DNA from: Paenibacillus soyae
Lineage (GTDB): Bacteria > Bacillota > Bacilli > Paenibacillales > Paenibacillaceae
DNA: 64,000 bases
Assembly: GCF_024623455.1 (NCBI RefSeq)
Contig: NZ_JANIPJ010000015.1
Span: forward strand, 62,001 to 126,000
Direction: 5' to 3'
Below the pieces are notes generated by a model that saw nothing but the letters and a program-made list of their open reading frames with translations, was not told the DNA's origin and did not search any database. The position numbers and the translations under genes were made by a program. Position 1 is the stretch's first letter, and each line of letters starts with the position of its first letter. Of this stretch, positions 8,201 to 16,297 are shown piece by piece.

Positions 8201-9820
8201 ATGATTAGCACTAGCGGCATCACGCTTCGATACGGGAAGCGCGCGCTTTTTGAAGATGTAAATATCAAGTTTACGCCGGGCAACTGCTACGGTCTGATCG
8301 GAGCGAACGGAGCCGGCAAATCGACGTTTCTGAAAATTTTGTCCGGGGAAGTCGAGCAGACGTCGGGCGAGGTTCATATTACGCCGGGCGAGCGTCTGGC
8401 GGTTCTGAAGCAGAACCATTACGAATACGACCAGTTCAAGGTGCTGGAGACCGTTATTATGGGACATAAGAAGCTCTACGAGGTCATGAAAGAGAAGGAC
8501 GCCCTCTACGCGAAAGCCGACTTCACAGACGAAGACGGCATGCGCGCCGGCGAGCTGGAAGCGGAATTTGCCGACATGAACGGCTGGGAAGCCGAGTCGG
8601 AAGCGGCGGAAATGTTGAACGGCCTGGGCATCGGCACGGATCTGCACGATAAGCAGATGTCGGAGCTCGGCGGCAACGAGAAGGTTCGCGTTCTCCTGGC
8701 GCAAGCGTTGTTCGGATCGCCTCAGATCCTTCTCCTCGATGAGCCTACGAACCATCTGGACATCGAGTCCATCCGCTGGCTGGAGGATTTCCTCTCCAGA
8801 TATGAAGGCACCGTTATCGTGGTCAGCCATGACCGTCACTTCTTGAACCAAGTTTGTACGCATATCGCGGACATCGACTTCGGCAAAATCCAAATGTACG
8901 TGGGCAACTACGACTTCTGGTACGAGTCCAGCCAGCTGGCTCTGTCGCTGATGCGCAGCGAGAACAAGAAGAAGGAAGACAAGATCAAGGAGCTGCAGGC
9001 GTTCATTCAGCGCTTCAGCGCCAACAAATCCAAGTCCAAGCAGGCGACTTCCCGGAAGAAGCTCCTGGACAAAATCACCCTGGACGACATTCGTCCGTCG
9101 AACCGGAAATATCCTTTCATTCTGTTCAAAGGCGAGCGCGAAGCCGGCAAGCAATTGCTGCTCGTTGAAGGCCTGACGAAGTCCATCGAAGGCGAGAAGC
9201 TGATCGACAACCTGACGATCACGATCAACAAGGGCGACAAGATCGCTTTCGTAGGTCCGAACGGCCTGCCGAAAACGACGTTCTTCCAGACGATCGCGGG
9301 CGAGCTGGAGCCGGATGCGGGCACGTATTCGTGGGGCGTCACGACGACCCGCGCTTACTTCCCTAAGGATAACTCCAAGTACTTCGACGGCGTTGACCTT
9401 AACCTCGTCGAGTGGCTCCGCCAGTATTCCAAGGACCCGGACGAGACGTTCCTGCGCGGCTTCCTGGGACGGATGCTGTTCTCCGGCGACGATGCCATGA
9501 AGAAGGCAAGCGTGTTGTCCGGTGGCGAGAAGGTTCGCTGCATGCTGTCGAAGATGATGCTCGAAGGCGCGAACGTGTTCATCTTGGATGAGCCGACGAA
9601 CCACTTGGATCTCGAATCGATCACGGCGCTCAACAATGGCTTGATCGATACGGAATGCACGATTCTGTTTACTTCGCATGACCATCAGTTCGTGCAGACG
9701 ATCGCGAACCGCATCATCGAAATTACGCCTAACGGCGTCATTGACCGGATGATGACTTACGACGAATACCTGGAAAGCCCGGAAATCAAAGAAATCCGCG
9801 AGCGTATGTACGCGGTATAG
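8201..9820 (+). CDS. ykpA: ABC-F family ATPase, YkpA/YbiT type
   Basis: A 539-residue soluble protein with two ABC ATPase domains and no membrane segment, of the ABC-F group that acts on the ribosome. Very close in pattern to B. subtilis YkpA: NIKFTPGNCYGLIGANGAGKSTF with Walker A at 34-41, DEPTNHLD in both halves, the basic linker KSKSKQATSRKKLLDKITLDD, and a C-terminal SHDHQFVQTIANRIIEI. The first signature is LGGNEK rather than LSGGE, and the second Walker A reads GPNGLPKTT (352-360) without the glycine before lysine. I chose the ATG at 8201, which matches the family N-terminus; an in-frame GTG lies at 8180. Confidence 0.92.
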   Translation: MISTSGITLRYGKRALFEDVNIKFTPGNCYGLIGANGAGKSTFLKILSGEVEQTSGEVHITPGERLAVLKQNHYEYDQFKVLETVIMGHKKLYEVMKEKDALYAKADFTDEDGMRAGELEAEFADMNGWEAESEAAEMLNGLGIGTDLHDKQMSELGGNEKVRVLLAQALFGSPQILLLDEPTNHLDIESIRWLEDFLSRYEGTVIVVSHDRHFLNQVCTHIADIDFGKIQMYVGNYDFWYESSQLALSLMRSENKKKEDKIKELQAFIQRFSANKSKSKQATSRKKLLDKITLDDIRPSNRKYPFILFKGEREAGKQLLLVEGLTKSIEGEKLIDNLTITINKGDKIAFVGPNGLPKTTFFQTIAGELEPDAGTYSWGVTTTRAYFPKDNSKYFDGVDLNLVEWLRQYSKDPDETFLRGFLGRMLFSGDDAMKKASVLSGGEKVRCMLSKMMLEGANVFILDEPTNHLDLESITALNNGLIDTECTILFTSHDHQFVQTIANRIIEITPNGVIDRMMTYDEYLESPEIKEIRERMYAV

Positions 9821-9832
9821 AAGGCATAAACT

Positions 9833-9870
9833 AACCGTCTTGGGAGCAATAATTCCCGAGGCGGTTTTTT
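9833..9870 (+). terminator. Terminator after the ABC-F gene
   Basis: AACCGTCTTGGGA pairs with TTCCCGAGGCGGTT, followed by TTTT. Confidence 0.85.
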
Positions 9871-9978
9871 ACATATATGGCGCGGCGCCCGTTTGGCGGC
9901 CGTCCCACTCTTTTGCCTTGATGCACAAAAGTGCGTACGGGGTCAACACTGTTTCTCTAGACCCACACGGAAACGATC

Positions 9979-9991
9979 GGGTATGATACCC
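9979..9991 (+). promoter_or_regulatory. Palindrome covering a candidate -10 before the cation exporter
   Basis: GGGTATGATACCC is a perfect 13-bp inverted repeat that contains a TATGAT hexamer. It lies 33 bases before the exporter start, where a repressor would block initiation. The regulator is not identified; no good -35 is seen at the usual distance. Confidence 0.4.
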
Positions 9992-10023
9992 TAGAGAGTT
10001 CGCTAGAGGATCGGTAGGAGGGT

Positions 10024-10929
10024 ATGAATCTGACACAGTATGATGATATTAAACAAGGCGAGAAAGGCGCATGGGTCAGCATCGCGGCCTATATCGCATT
10101 ATCGGCGCTGAAGCTCGGAGCGGGCTATTGGTTCGTCTCAGGTGCTCTAGTCGCGGACGGATACAATAATTTAACGGATATCGTAGCATCCGTGGCGGTA
10201 TTGATCGGCCTGCGCATTTCGCAGAAGCCGCCGGACAAGGATCATCCGTACGGCCATTTCCGGGCGGAGACGATTGCGGCGTTGATCGCGTCGTTCATCA
10301 TGGCAAGCGTAGGTTTGCAAGTGCTGATTTCCGCGGTACGATCCATCATCGCGGCGGAGCATGCGATGCCCAATCTCATTACGGCTTGGGTCGCGTTGTT
10401 CTCGGCGGCCTGTATGGGCGTCGTGTATTGGTTTAACAGCCGATTGGCCAAACGCATTCAAAACCAGGCGCTTATGGCGGCAGCCAAGGATAATTTGTCC
10501 GATGCGCTCGTCAGCGTAGGAGCGGCGGTCGGCATTATCGGGGCGCAATTCGGCATGCCATGGCTGGACCCCATTGCCGCGTTCGCCGTCGGCGTTATTA
10601 TTTGCAAGACGGCTTGGGGCATCTTCTACAGCTCGACCCACGCATTGACCGACGGCTTCGACGAAAAAGAGCTGAAGACGTTCCGTTCGACGATCGCCAA
10701 GACAAAAGGCGTCATATCGATCAAGGACATCAAGGCGAGAGTTCATGGCAGCAACGTGCTGGTCGACGTTATTATCCAGGTCGATCCCGAGCTGTCGCTG
10801 ATCGAAAGCCATCAGATTTGCGACGATATCGAAAGAAGGCTGGGTCGCAAACATAATATAATGGGCGTCCATGTGCACGTGGAGCCGCTGGAGGAAGCGG
10901 AAAGCCCATCGAATTCGACGATGAATTGA
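10024..10929 (+). CDS. Cation diffusion facilitator, MneS/YeaB-like manganese exporter
   Basis: A 301-residue inner-membrane metal/proton antiporter with about six helices and a cytosolic C-terminal domain. The metal-site motifs are clear: ADGYNNLTDIVAS in helix 2, HPYGHFRAETI in the loop, and KDNLSDALVSVG in helix 5. The C-terminal domain ends GVHVHVEPLEE. Overall it resembles B. subtilis MneS (YeaB), which exports Mn2+; iron or zinc transport is also known in this superfamily. GGAGG is only two bases from the ATG at 10024, an unusually tight spacing, but no other in-frame start fits. A palindrome overlaps its candidate promoter. Confidence 0.88.
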   Translation: MNLTQYDDIKQGEKGAWVSIAAYIALSALKLGAGYWFVSGALVADGYNNLTDIVASVAVLIGLRISQKPPDKDHPYGHFRAETIAALIASFIMASVGLQVLISAVRSIIAAEHAMPNLITAWVALFSAACMGVVYWFNSRLAKRIQNQALMAAAKDNLSDALVSVGAAVGIIGAQFGMPWLDPIAAFAVGVIICKTAWGIFYSSTHALTDGFDEKELKTFRSTIAKTKGVISIKDIKARVHGSNVLVDVIIQVDPELSLIESHQICDDIERRLGRKHNIMGVHVHVEPLEEAESPSNSTMN

Positions 10930-11115
10930 GGAATATATACGGTTAGAACCGCCTCTACTCGCATGGTAATTGTCACCAGTCCGATTTACTGGAAATGAAA
11001 ATTAGAACTTTAGTCCTATTGTCGAATGAGAGGCTTCTCATATTTATGAGGTTTTTGGCGGATTCCCACACGTTCAGCCGGCACTAGGAAAAGCTTCTAT
11101 CCGCATTCAAAAAAC

Positions 11116-11147
11116 AAAGGCATCTCCTTAACCGGAGGTGCCTTTTA
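11116..11147 (+). terminator. Terminator in the gap after the cation exporter
   Basis: AAAGGCATCTCC pairs with GGAGGTGCCTTTT. It lies 187 bases after the exporter stop; I see no gene between 10930 and 11115. Confidence 0.75.
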
Positions 11148-11198
11148 TTAATATTCTCTCAGCAATTCCGATACGTCTTTCCTCCTAAATTACCGAAG

Positions 11199-11281
11199 AC
11201 CTATTTGGGAGCATAGGTGGATGCTTGCCCGCTGCGGTCGACCGTACAATGGTTGTACAACGCCGGCTAACGGCAGCAAGC
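11199..11281 (+). promoter_or_regulatory. Structured leader before the NlpC/P60 gene
   Basis: The 5' region can form ACCTAT/ATAGGT (11199-11218) and GTACAA/TTGTAC (11244-11258), the latter enclosed by GCTTGC/GCAAGC (11223-11281), with overlapping alternatives such as GCCG/CGGC at 11262-11274. Wall hydrolase genes of this class are often preceded by c-di-AMP (ydaO) riboswitches, but the conserved ydaO cores are absent. It is recorded only as a possible regulatory RNA. Confidence 0.3.
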
Positions 11282-11305
11282 ATACACAACAAGGAGGCGT
11301 ATTCA

Positions 11306-12394
11306 ATGAAATACACAATGAAGCACAAGATAGCAACAGCGACAATGGCGGCAGCGATGATGTTCGGAACACTCACGGTATTGCCATCACCTGCAGCTCA
11401 CGCGGCGGCGGCGCAATCCGCGGAAGTAACGTGGGGAGTTAACATGAGAACGGCACCTTCCGCGTCGGGCAACGTTATTCGCATGCTGAAGAAAGGCGAG
11501 CAGGTTTCGGTTCTCGCAACGGTGGGCAGCTGGTACAAAGTAAGCGACGCAAGCGGCAGAGTCGGCTACATTTCGTCTTCTTCCAAATATACGGAATTGA
11601 ATGCAAGCAGCTCCGGCACTGTGTCGGGCGGGACAAGCTCTCAGGTTACGGCTGCTTCGACCAAGGTAGGAACCATTCGGAAATCGGTTTCTTTCCGCGA
11701 GGGGGCTTCCACGTCGGCCGATCGCATCCGTTATTTGAAAGCAGGGGAGAAGGTCCAAATCACGGGCCAGCCTAGCAGCTACTGGTATGAAGTCGTTGAC
11801 TCGAGCGGCGTCAAGGGTTATGTCTCGTCGCAGTCGCAGTATATATCCGTTGGCAGCGGCACAATCGGCACAGGCACGTCGAATTCGGGATCTTCCAGCA
11901 CGGGCGGAAGCGCTAACACGCCGTCGACTGTAACGAAGCCTTCCGTTCCCGCGAGCTCTTCCGTAGAGAAGGTCATCGCCGCAGGCATGAAATATTTGGG
12001 CACGCCTTACGAATTCGGCTCGAACCGCAGCACGACGACGACTTTCGATTGCTCCGATTTCGTTAGACAAGCGTTCAAGGACGCTCTTGGCATTACGCTG
12101 CCTGCCGATTCGCGCCAGCAAGGCACATATGTCAAAGAAAAAGGCAACTACACGACGAACATTAACAACCTGAAACGCGGCGACCTTATGTTCTTTATGT
12201 CTTACAAAGGCTCCAGCGCGTCGTCGTACAGCGGACTGAACAAGCAGTCGCAAAAAATTACGCATGTGGGCATCTACCTTGGCGACGGCAAAATACTGCA
12301 CACGTATTCGAATGAGAGCGGCGGCGTAACGACAAGCACCGTGACAGGCAAGCATTGGGAGTACCGCTTCATGTTCGGCGGCAGCGCGCTGTAA
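11306..12394 (+). CDS. Secreted SH3-NlpC/P60 peptidoglycan endopeptidase
   Basis: A 362-residue secreted cell-wall hydrolase. A Sec signal peptide ends near AHA-AAA (about residue 33). Two bacterial SH3 domains follow (TWGVNMRTAPSASGNVI and RKSVSFREGASTSADRI), then a Ser/Thr/Gly linker, then NlpC/P60 with Cys249 in FDCSDFVRQAF and His320 in THVGIYLGDGKILHT. The family cleaves the gamma-D-Glu to diamino acid bond of stem peptides. AAGGAGGCG precedes the ATG at 11306. It is a single-gene unit bounded by a terminator, with a structured leader upstream. Confidence 0.94.
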   Translation: MKYTMKHKIATATMAAAMMFGTLTVLPSPAAHAAAAQSAEVTWGVNMRTAPSASGNVIRMLKKGEQVSVLATVGSWYKVSDASGRVGYISSSSKYTELNASSSGTVSGGTSSQVTAASTKVGTIRKSVSFREGASTSADRIRYLKAGEKVQITGQPSSYWYEVVDSSGVKGYVSSQSQYISVGSGTIGTGTSNSGSSSTGGSANTPSTVTKPSVPASSSVEKVIAAGMKYLGTPYEFGSNRSTTTTFDCSDFVRQAFKDALGITLPADSRQQGTYVKEKGNYTTNINNLKRGDLMFFMSYKGSSASSYSGLNKQSQKITHVGIYLGDGKILHTYSNESGGVTTSTVTGKHWEYRFMFGGSAL

Positions 12395-12422
12395 TCTATT
12401 TCTTCCGGTTTTATCTTGAATC

Positions 12423-12473
12423 AAAAAAGCTATCCTATTCCGCTCCGAGAGCGGGATGGGATAGCTTTTTTTG
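12423..12473. terminator. Bidirectional terminator
   Basis: AAAAAAGCTATCC pairs with GGATAGCTTTTTTT, with an inner CCGCTC/GAGCGG stem. A and T runs on the two sides let it serve both the NlpC gene and the convergent VTT gene. Confidence 0.9.
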
Positions 12474-12482
12474 GTGCGGACG

Positions 12483-13148
12483 TTAGGCTTGAAGATCGCT
12501 TTTCAGTTCGGCAGATTCCGGATGAGGCTGCGGGCTCGGAATGGATGATGGCTCATTGCTTGCGGCCTCTGCGGCTTCTGTGGCTTTCTTCTTCTTGCGG
12601 AGCCTTGCGCGGATAATAAGGAAAGCCGCGATCAGCGGGACGCTGCCCAGGAATATATACAGCGAAACGTCCTTAACCATTGATTCGGCCGCTCGTCCGT
12701 AGAAATAGAACAGAGCGCCTACGGCATAGAACTTGACGGCCCTTCCGATGGCCGCGTAGCCGATTAACCGCCAGAGCGGGAAGTTAAGCGCGCCGGATAG
12801 AATGGTAAACACTTTGAATGGAATAGGGGTGAAGGAACCGATCAGGATGGCGGATTCGCCGCTCTTCTGGAAGCGGGTCGTCGCCGCGTCAATCCATTCG
12901 GCCTTTAGAAAGCGGTAAAGAACGGATTTACCCATTAGCTTGCCCAAATAGTAGCCTACCGGAGTGCCCAGCAAACATGCGATATATCCGACGGTAGCCA
13001 GCCATAACGCGGTGGTCGGATTGACGATGCTAAGCGAAACTTGCAGGAAGAATGCGGGAATCGGGAATATGACGGCATCCAGGAACGAATGCGCGAATAA
13101 TCCCCAAGGACCGTAATCCTCCAGAAAATCGACGATTGCTTGAAACAT
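12483..13148 (-). CDS. VTT-domain (SNARE-associated/YqaA-like) membrane protein
   Basis: A 221-residue integral membrane protein with a VTT domain, related to DedA proteins that move or scramble lipids or undecaprenyl phosphate. Visible are FAHSFLDAVIFPIPAFFLQVSLS, the re-entrant segment GTPVGYYLGKLMGKSVLYRF, and FTPIPFKVFTILSGALNFPLWR with the proline/arginine pattern typical of the group. The tail after residue 180 is a basic RARLRKKKK followed by a Ser/Pro/Glu-rich cytosolic stretch. AAGGAG sits ahead of the ATG at 13148. The substrate is not known; a second DedA-type gene is at 31.9 kb. Confidence 0.85.
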   Translation of the reverse strand: MFQAIVDFLEDYGPWGLFAHSFLDAVIFPIPAFFLQVSLSIVNPTTALWLATVGYIACLLGTPVGYYLGKLMGKSVLYRFLKAEWIDAATTRFQKSGESAILIGSFTPIPFKVFTILSGALNFPLWRLIGYAAIGRAVKFYAVGALFYFYGRAAESMVKDVSLYIFLGSVPLIAAFLIIRARLRKKKKATEAAEAASNEPSSIPSPQPHPESAELKSDLQA

Positions 13149-13438
13149 GAAGTAGGCTCCTTTTCGTTCGACTTACCTGTTAAGTATAGCATACAGCCGG
13201 TGATTCGTCGCTCGGAACCGGGACGAAAGTCACATGGTAATTGTTCCAAAGATTATCATGGAAAAAGGTTAAAAAATCGAAAGATTCGGCCTCAGAGGCT
13301 TATACGAAGGAGGAGGATGCATGGTTTCAAAAAAAATGGCTGTCCTCCCGTTTGGGTCGGATTATGAGGGCCTGCCCTTCTTTTCCTCCGAAATACGCCT
13401 GTATACGCGTTTTGAAGTATCGGGGGAGGAGGCGTATA

Positions 13439-14683
13439 GTGGAAGTGACGGGAGTGACATATATGCAATCTTGGAAACGAACGATGTGGATTTTATGGTT
13501 CGGCGTTTTGTTCTGCAGCTCGAGCTATACGATGTCCGTTCCGTTTCTGCCTTTGTTCCTGTACGATCTCGGCGTCGACAAAAGCTCGGTTAACCTGTGG
13601 GCAGGGGTCGTACATTCCTCCGCATTCCTGGTAGGGGCCGTAATGGCGCCCGTGTGGGGAATGCTCGCGGACAAATTCGGCAAGCGGAACATGGTCATTC
13701 GCGCCGGGCTTAGCCTGGCTGTTATTTATGCGCTTATCGCGTTCGTGCAGACGCCGCTGCAGCTTGTCGGCGTGCGCATGCTGCACGGCTTCGTAGGGGG
13801 CTTCGTGCCGGCCTCCATGTCGATCGTCGCGACGATCGCGCCGAAAGAGAAGCTGGGCTGGAGCCTTGGCATGATGCAAGCCGGGACGATGACAGGCGGC
13901 ATTCTCGGGCCGCTCTTCGGCGGTCTGCTAGCGGAAGCTTTCGGCATGCGCAAGTCCTTCATAGTTGCGGCGGTCATTATATTCGCGGCTGCCCTCGCGG
14001 TCGTTATTTGGGTAAGGGAGGGAGCAAGCGCTCCGGGACGGGAGTCCTCCGAGAAGAAGCCGAAGCCTTCCCAGCCCATCACGTACCGCATGGCGTTCCG
14101 CAATCGGGCACTGATTCATATGCTGCTCATTTTGGTCATATTCCAATTGTCCATCAACATGATTCAGCCGCTTCTGTCGCTGCATATCGCCGATTTGCAA
14201 GGCGGGGACAAAGGAGCCGTGCTGTCGGCCGGATTCGTCCTGTCCCTGATCGGAATCGCCGGCATTATCGCCTCGCCGGTATGGGGCAAGCTTGGCGAAC
14301 GCAAAGGCTATTATCGTATTCTGGTGCTGTGTCTGATGTGCGCGGGGACGGTCATTTGCCTTCAATATTTCGTGGAATCCCTATGGTTGTTCGCCTGCGT
14401 GCAATTTGTGTTCGGATTGTTCATGGCGGGGATCGGCCCGATCGTGAATACGCTGATGGTCCAAAGCACCGACGAGCAGTTCCGGGGAAGGTCGTTCGGT
14501 CTTACCGCCAGCGCCAATCAGTTCGGCTCGATGCTGGGGCCGCTCCTCGGAGGCTTGCTCGGCTTGTTCCTCGGCATACACTGGATATTCGTCGCCACGG
14601 GTGTCATAATGGCGGCAACCGGTATCGCCGTGCTCGCGAAGAGGAAGAGCGACAGGGTGACGGAACATCAATTCTCCAAATAA
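13439..14683 (+). CDS. Major facilitator superfamily multidrug-type transporter
   Basis: A 414-residue, about 12-helix proton-coupled exporter. The loop 2-3 motif is GMLADKFGKRNMVIRAG and the helix 5 motif includes GTMTGGILGPLFGGLLAE, both typical of drug/H+ antiporters. The second half starts after a charged loop (GRESSEKKPKPSQ). The frame is open from 13241, but the GTG at 13439 has GGGGGAGGAGG with 6-base spacing and begins 8 residues before MQSWKRTMWILWF, so I start there; the ATG at 13463 is the alternative. The bases 13149-13438 contain no other gene I can support. The substrate is unknown. Confidence 0.88.
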   Translation: MEVTGVTYMQSWKRTMWILWFGVLFCSSSYTMSVPFLPLFLYDLGVDKSSVNLWAGVVHSSAFLVGAVMAPVWGMLADKFGKRNMVIRAGLSLAVIYALIAFVQTPLQLVGVRMLHGFVGGFVPASMSIVATIAPKEKLGWSLGMMQAGTMTGGILGPLFGGLLAEAFGMRKSFIVAAVIIFAAALAVVIWVREGASAPGRESSEKKPKPSQPITYRMAFRNRALIHMLLILVIFQLSINMIQPLLSLHIADLQGGDKGAVLSAGFVLSLIGIAGIIASPVWGKLGERKGYYRILVLCLMCAGTVICLQYFVESLWLFACVQFVFGLFMAGIGPIVNTLMVQSTDEQFRGRSFGLTASANQFGSMLGPLLGGLLGLFLGIHWIFVATGVIMAATGIAVLAKRKSDRVTEHQFSK

Positions 14684-14685
14684 AA

Positions 14686-14724
14686 AGAAGCTGCAGGCGC
14701 GCATAACGGCCCTGCAGCTTCTTT
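14686..14724. terminator. Bidirectional terminator
   Basis: AAGAAGCTGCAGG pairs with CCTGCAGCTTCTT between the convergent MFS and malic enzyme genes. Confidence 0.85.
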
Positions 14725-14730
14725 GCTTTC

Positions 14731-16149
14731 TTATTCCCTCAATTTGCGGCGCGATACGCCGCTTCGCCGCGCAGCGGCGGCTACCCTGCGCCGCACTTCC
14801 TCCACGACTTTGGTATTGAACACGCTTGGTATGATATACAAGCGGTTCAATTCGTCTTCGCTGATGACGGACGCGATCGCTTCCGCCGCGGCAAGCTTCA
14901 TCTCTTCATTGATTTCGGAGGAGCGGCTGTCGAGCGCGCCTCTGAAGATGCCGGGAAAGCATAATACGTTGTTAATTTGGTTCGGGTAATCGGAACGGCC
15001 GGTGGCGAACACGCCGACGATGTCTTCGATGAGCTCCGGCCTGATTTCGGGCTCCGGATTCGCCATGGCGAAGACGATAGGGTCGTTCGCCATGCTGGAG
15101 ACATGCTCTCTTGTCAGCAGCCCGCCGGCGGATACGCCGATGAATACATCCGCTCCCTCCACCGCTTCCTTCAAGCCGCCCTTGCGCCTCTCCGGATTCG
15201 TGTTGTCCGCATACCACTGCCACACTTCATTATCGTATTTCTCGTCCGAGGTCAGAATGCCGGCGCGGTCTACGCCGACGATGTTCTGGGCTCCCCCGGC
15301 GAGCAGCATCTTCGTGCAGGCGGTGCCCGCGGCGCCAATGCCGCAAACGACGATGCGGGCGCTGCTCAGCTCGCGGCCCGTCAGCTTCAAAGCGTTCAAG
15401 AGCCCGGCATATAGCACGACGGCCGTACCGTGCTGATCGTCATGGAAGACGGGAATATCGAGCTCCTCCCGCAGCCGACGTTCGATCTCGAAGCAGCGCG
15501 GGGCCGAAATGTCTTCCAGATTAATGCCGCCGAATGCGGGAGCCAGATGCTTGACCGCCGCGATTACTTCTTCCGTATCCTGCGTATCCAGGCAGATCGG
15601 GAAAGCGTCGACGTCAGCGAATTGCTTGAACAGCATCGCTTTGCCTTCCATGACGGGCATGGCCGCGTATGGACCGATGTTGCCCAGCCCGAGCACCGCG
15701 CTTCCGTCGGACACAACGGCGACCGTGTTTCGCTTGATCGTTAGCGTGTGCGCTTTGGAAGGCTCCGCCTGAATCGCTTGGCATACGCGTGCGACATCCG
15801 GCGTGTACACCCTGGACAGATCGTCCCGATTTTGGATCGGCGTCTTGGGCTGTATCGTGATCTTCCCGCCCAGGTGCAAGAGGAAGGTTCTGTCGGATAC
15901 GTGCAGAAGCCGGATGCCCGGAACCGCGCTTAACGCGTTAGACAGCCGCTCGGCGGCGCCTTGCTCCGTAATTTTTACCGTTAAGTCGCGAATGCTCTTG
16001 TTCTTATCGGTATGTATGACGTCTATGGCGACGATGTCGCCTTTGGCCTGCTCGATGGCGGTGGCCGCTTTGCCGAACTGGGCGGTCGCGGTATCGATCT
16101 CGAGCCGCATAATTATTGTTTTACCGTCTGTCATTTGCGATCGCATCAT
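14731..16149 (-). CDS. Malic enzyme with an N-terminal ACT domain
   Basis: Oxidatively decarboxylates malate to pyruvate with NAD(P)+. The first 85 residues form an ACT regulatory domain (KTIIMRLEIDTATAQFGKAA), absent from the 410-residue B. subtilis YtsJ core that the remainder resembles. Catalytic Tyr is in VYTPDVARV, Lys in VMEGKAMLFK, metal ligands in NLEDISAP and PVFHDDQHGTA, and the dinucleotide loop is CGIGAAGTAC. About 472 residues. AGGGGGA precedes tandem ATGs at 16149 and 16146; an ATG at 16164 lies ahead of the site. An amino-acid effector sensed by the ACT domain is an inference. Confidence 0.92.
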   Translation of the reverse strand: MMRSQMTDGKTIIMRLEIDTATAQFGKAATAIEQAKGDIVAIDVIHTDKNKSIRDLTVKITEQGAAERLSNALSAVPGIRLLHVSDRTFLLHLGGKITIQPKTPIQNRDDLSRVYTPDVARVCQAIQAEPSKAHTLTIKRNTVAVVSDGSAVLGLGNIGPYAAMPVMEGKAMLFKQFADVDAFPICLDTQDTEEVIAAVKHLAPAFGGINLEDISAPRCFEIERRLREELDIPVFHDDQHGTAVVLYAGLLNALKLTGRELSSARIVVCGIGAAGTACTKMLLAGGAQNIVGVDRAGILTSDEKYDNEVWQWYADNTNPERRKGGLKEAVEGADVFIGVSAGGLLTREHVSSMANDPIVFAMANPEPEIRPELIEDIVGVFATGRSDYPNQINNVLCFPGIFRGALDSRSSEINEEMKLAAAEAIASVISEDELNRLYIIPSVFNTKVVEEVRRRVAAAARRSGVSRRKLRE

Positions 16150-16260
16150 TAGTTCCCCCTTCATTATTTATTACTATTCCAAGAACGCCGCCAAAATTAT
16201 GCTGATGGCATGCAGAAATGCCAGCTGTCGTCTTTGTCTTGCGGAATGCGAGGGTTTAGC

Positions 16261-16297
16261 GAAAAAAAAGCCGTTACTGCATGAGTTGCAGAACGGC
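16261..16297 (-). terminator. Terminator overlapping the end of the glycosyltransferase gene
   Basis: On the minus strand GCCGTT-CTGCA pairs with TGCAG-AACGGC and runs into eight T residues. The 5' arm lies inside the last codons of the gene. Confidence 0.8.

Noticed and set aside
8105-9685. 526-codon minus-strand frame opposite the ABC-F gene
   Set aside because: It is antisense to a strongly conserved protein and has no protein-like composition or start site.
9871-10023. Possible yybP-ykoY manganese riboswitch before the exporter
   Set aside because: No match to the conserved internal loops; only an imperfect repeat (9906-9932) and the palindrome at 9979 are present.
11160-11305. Possible c-di-AMP (ydaO/yuaA) riboswitch
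   Set aside because: The gene class fits and GCTAAC occurs late, but the conserved GGGGGACC and GGGGTGAA cores are missing and the region is too short for the two-fold structure.
13241-13438. N-terminal extension of the MFS transporter
   Set aside because: The frame is open but the translation is not membrane-like, and a GTG at 13439 has a near-perfect binding site.
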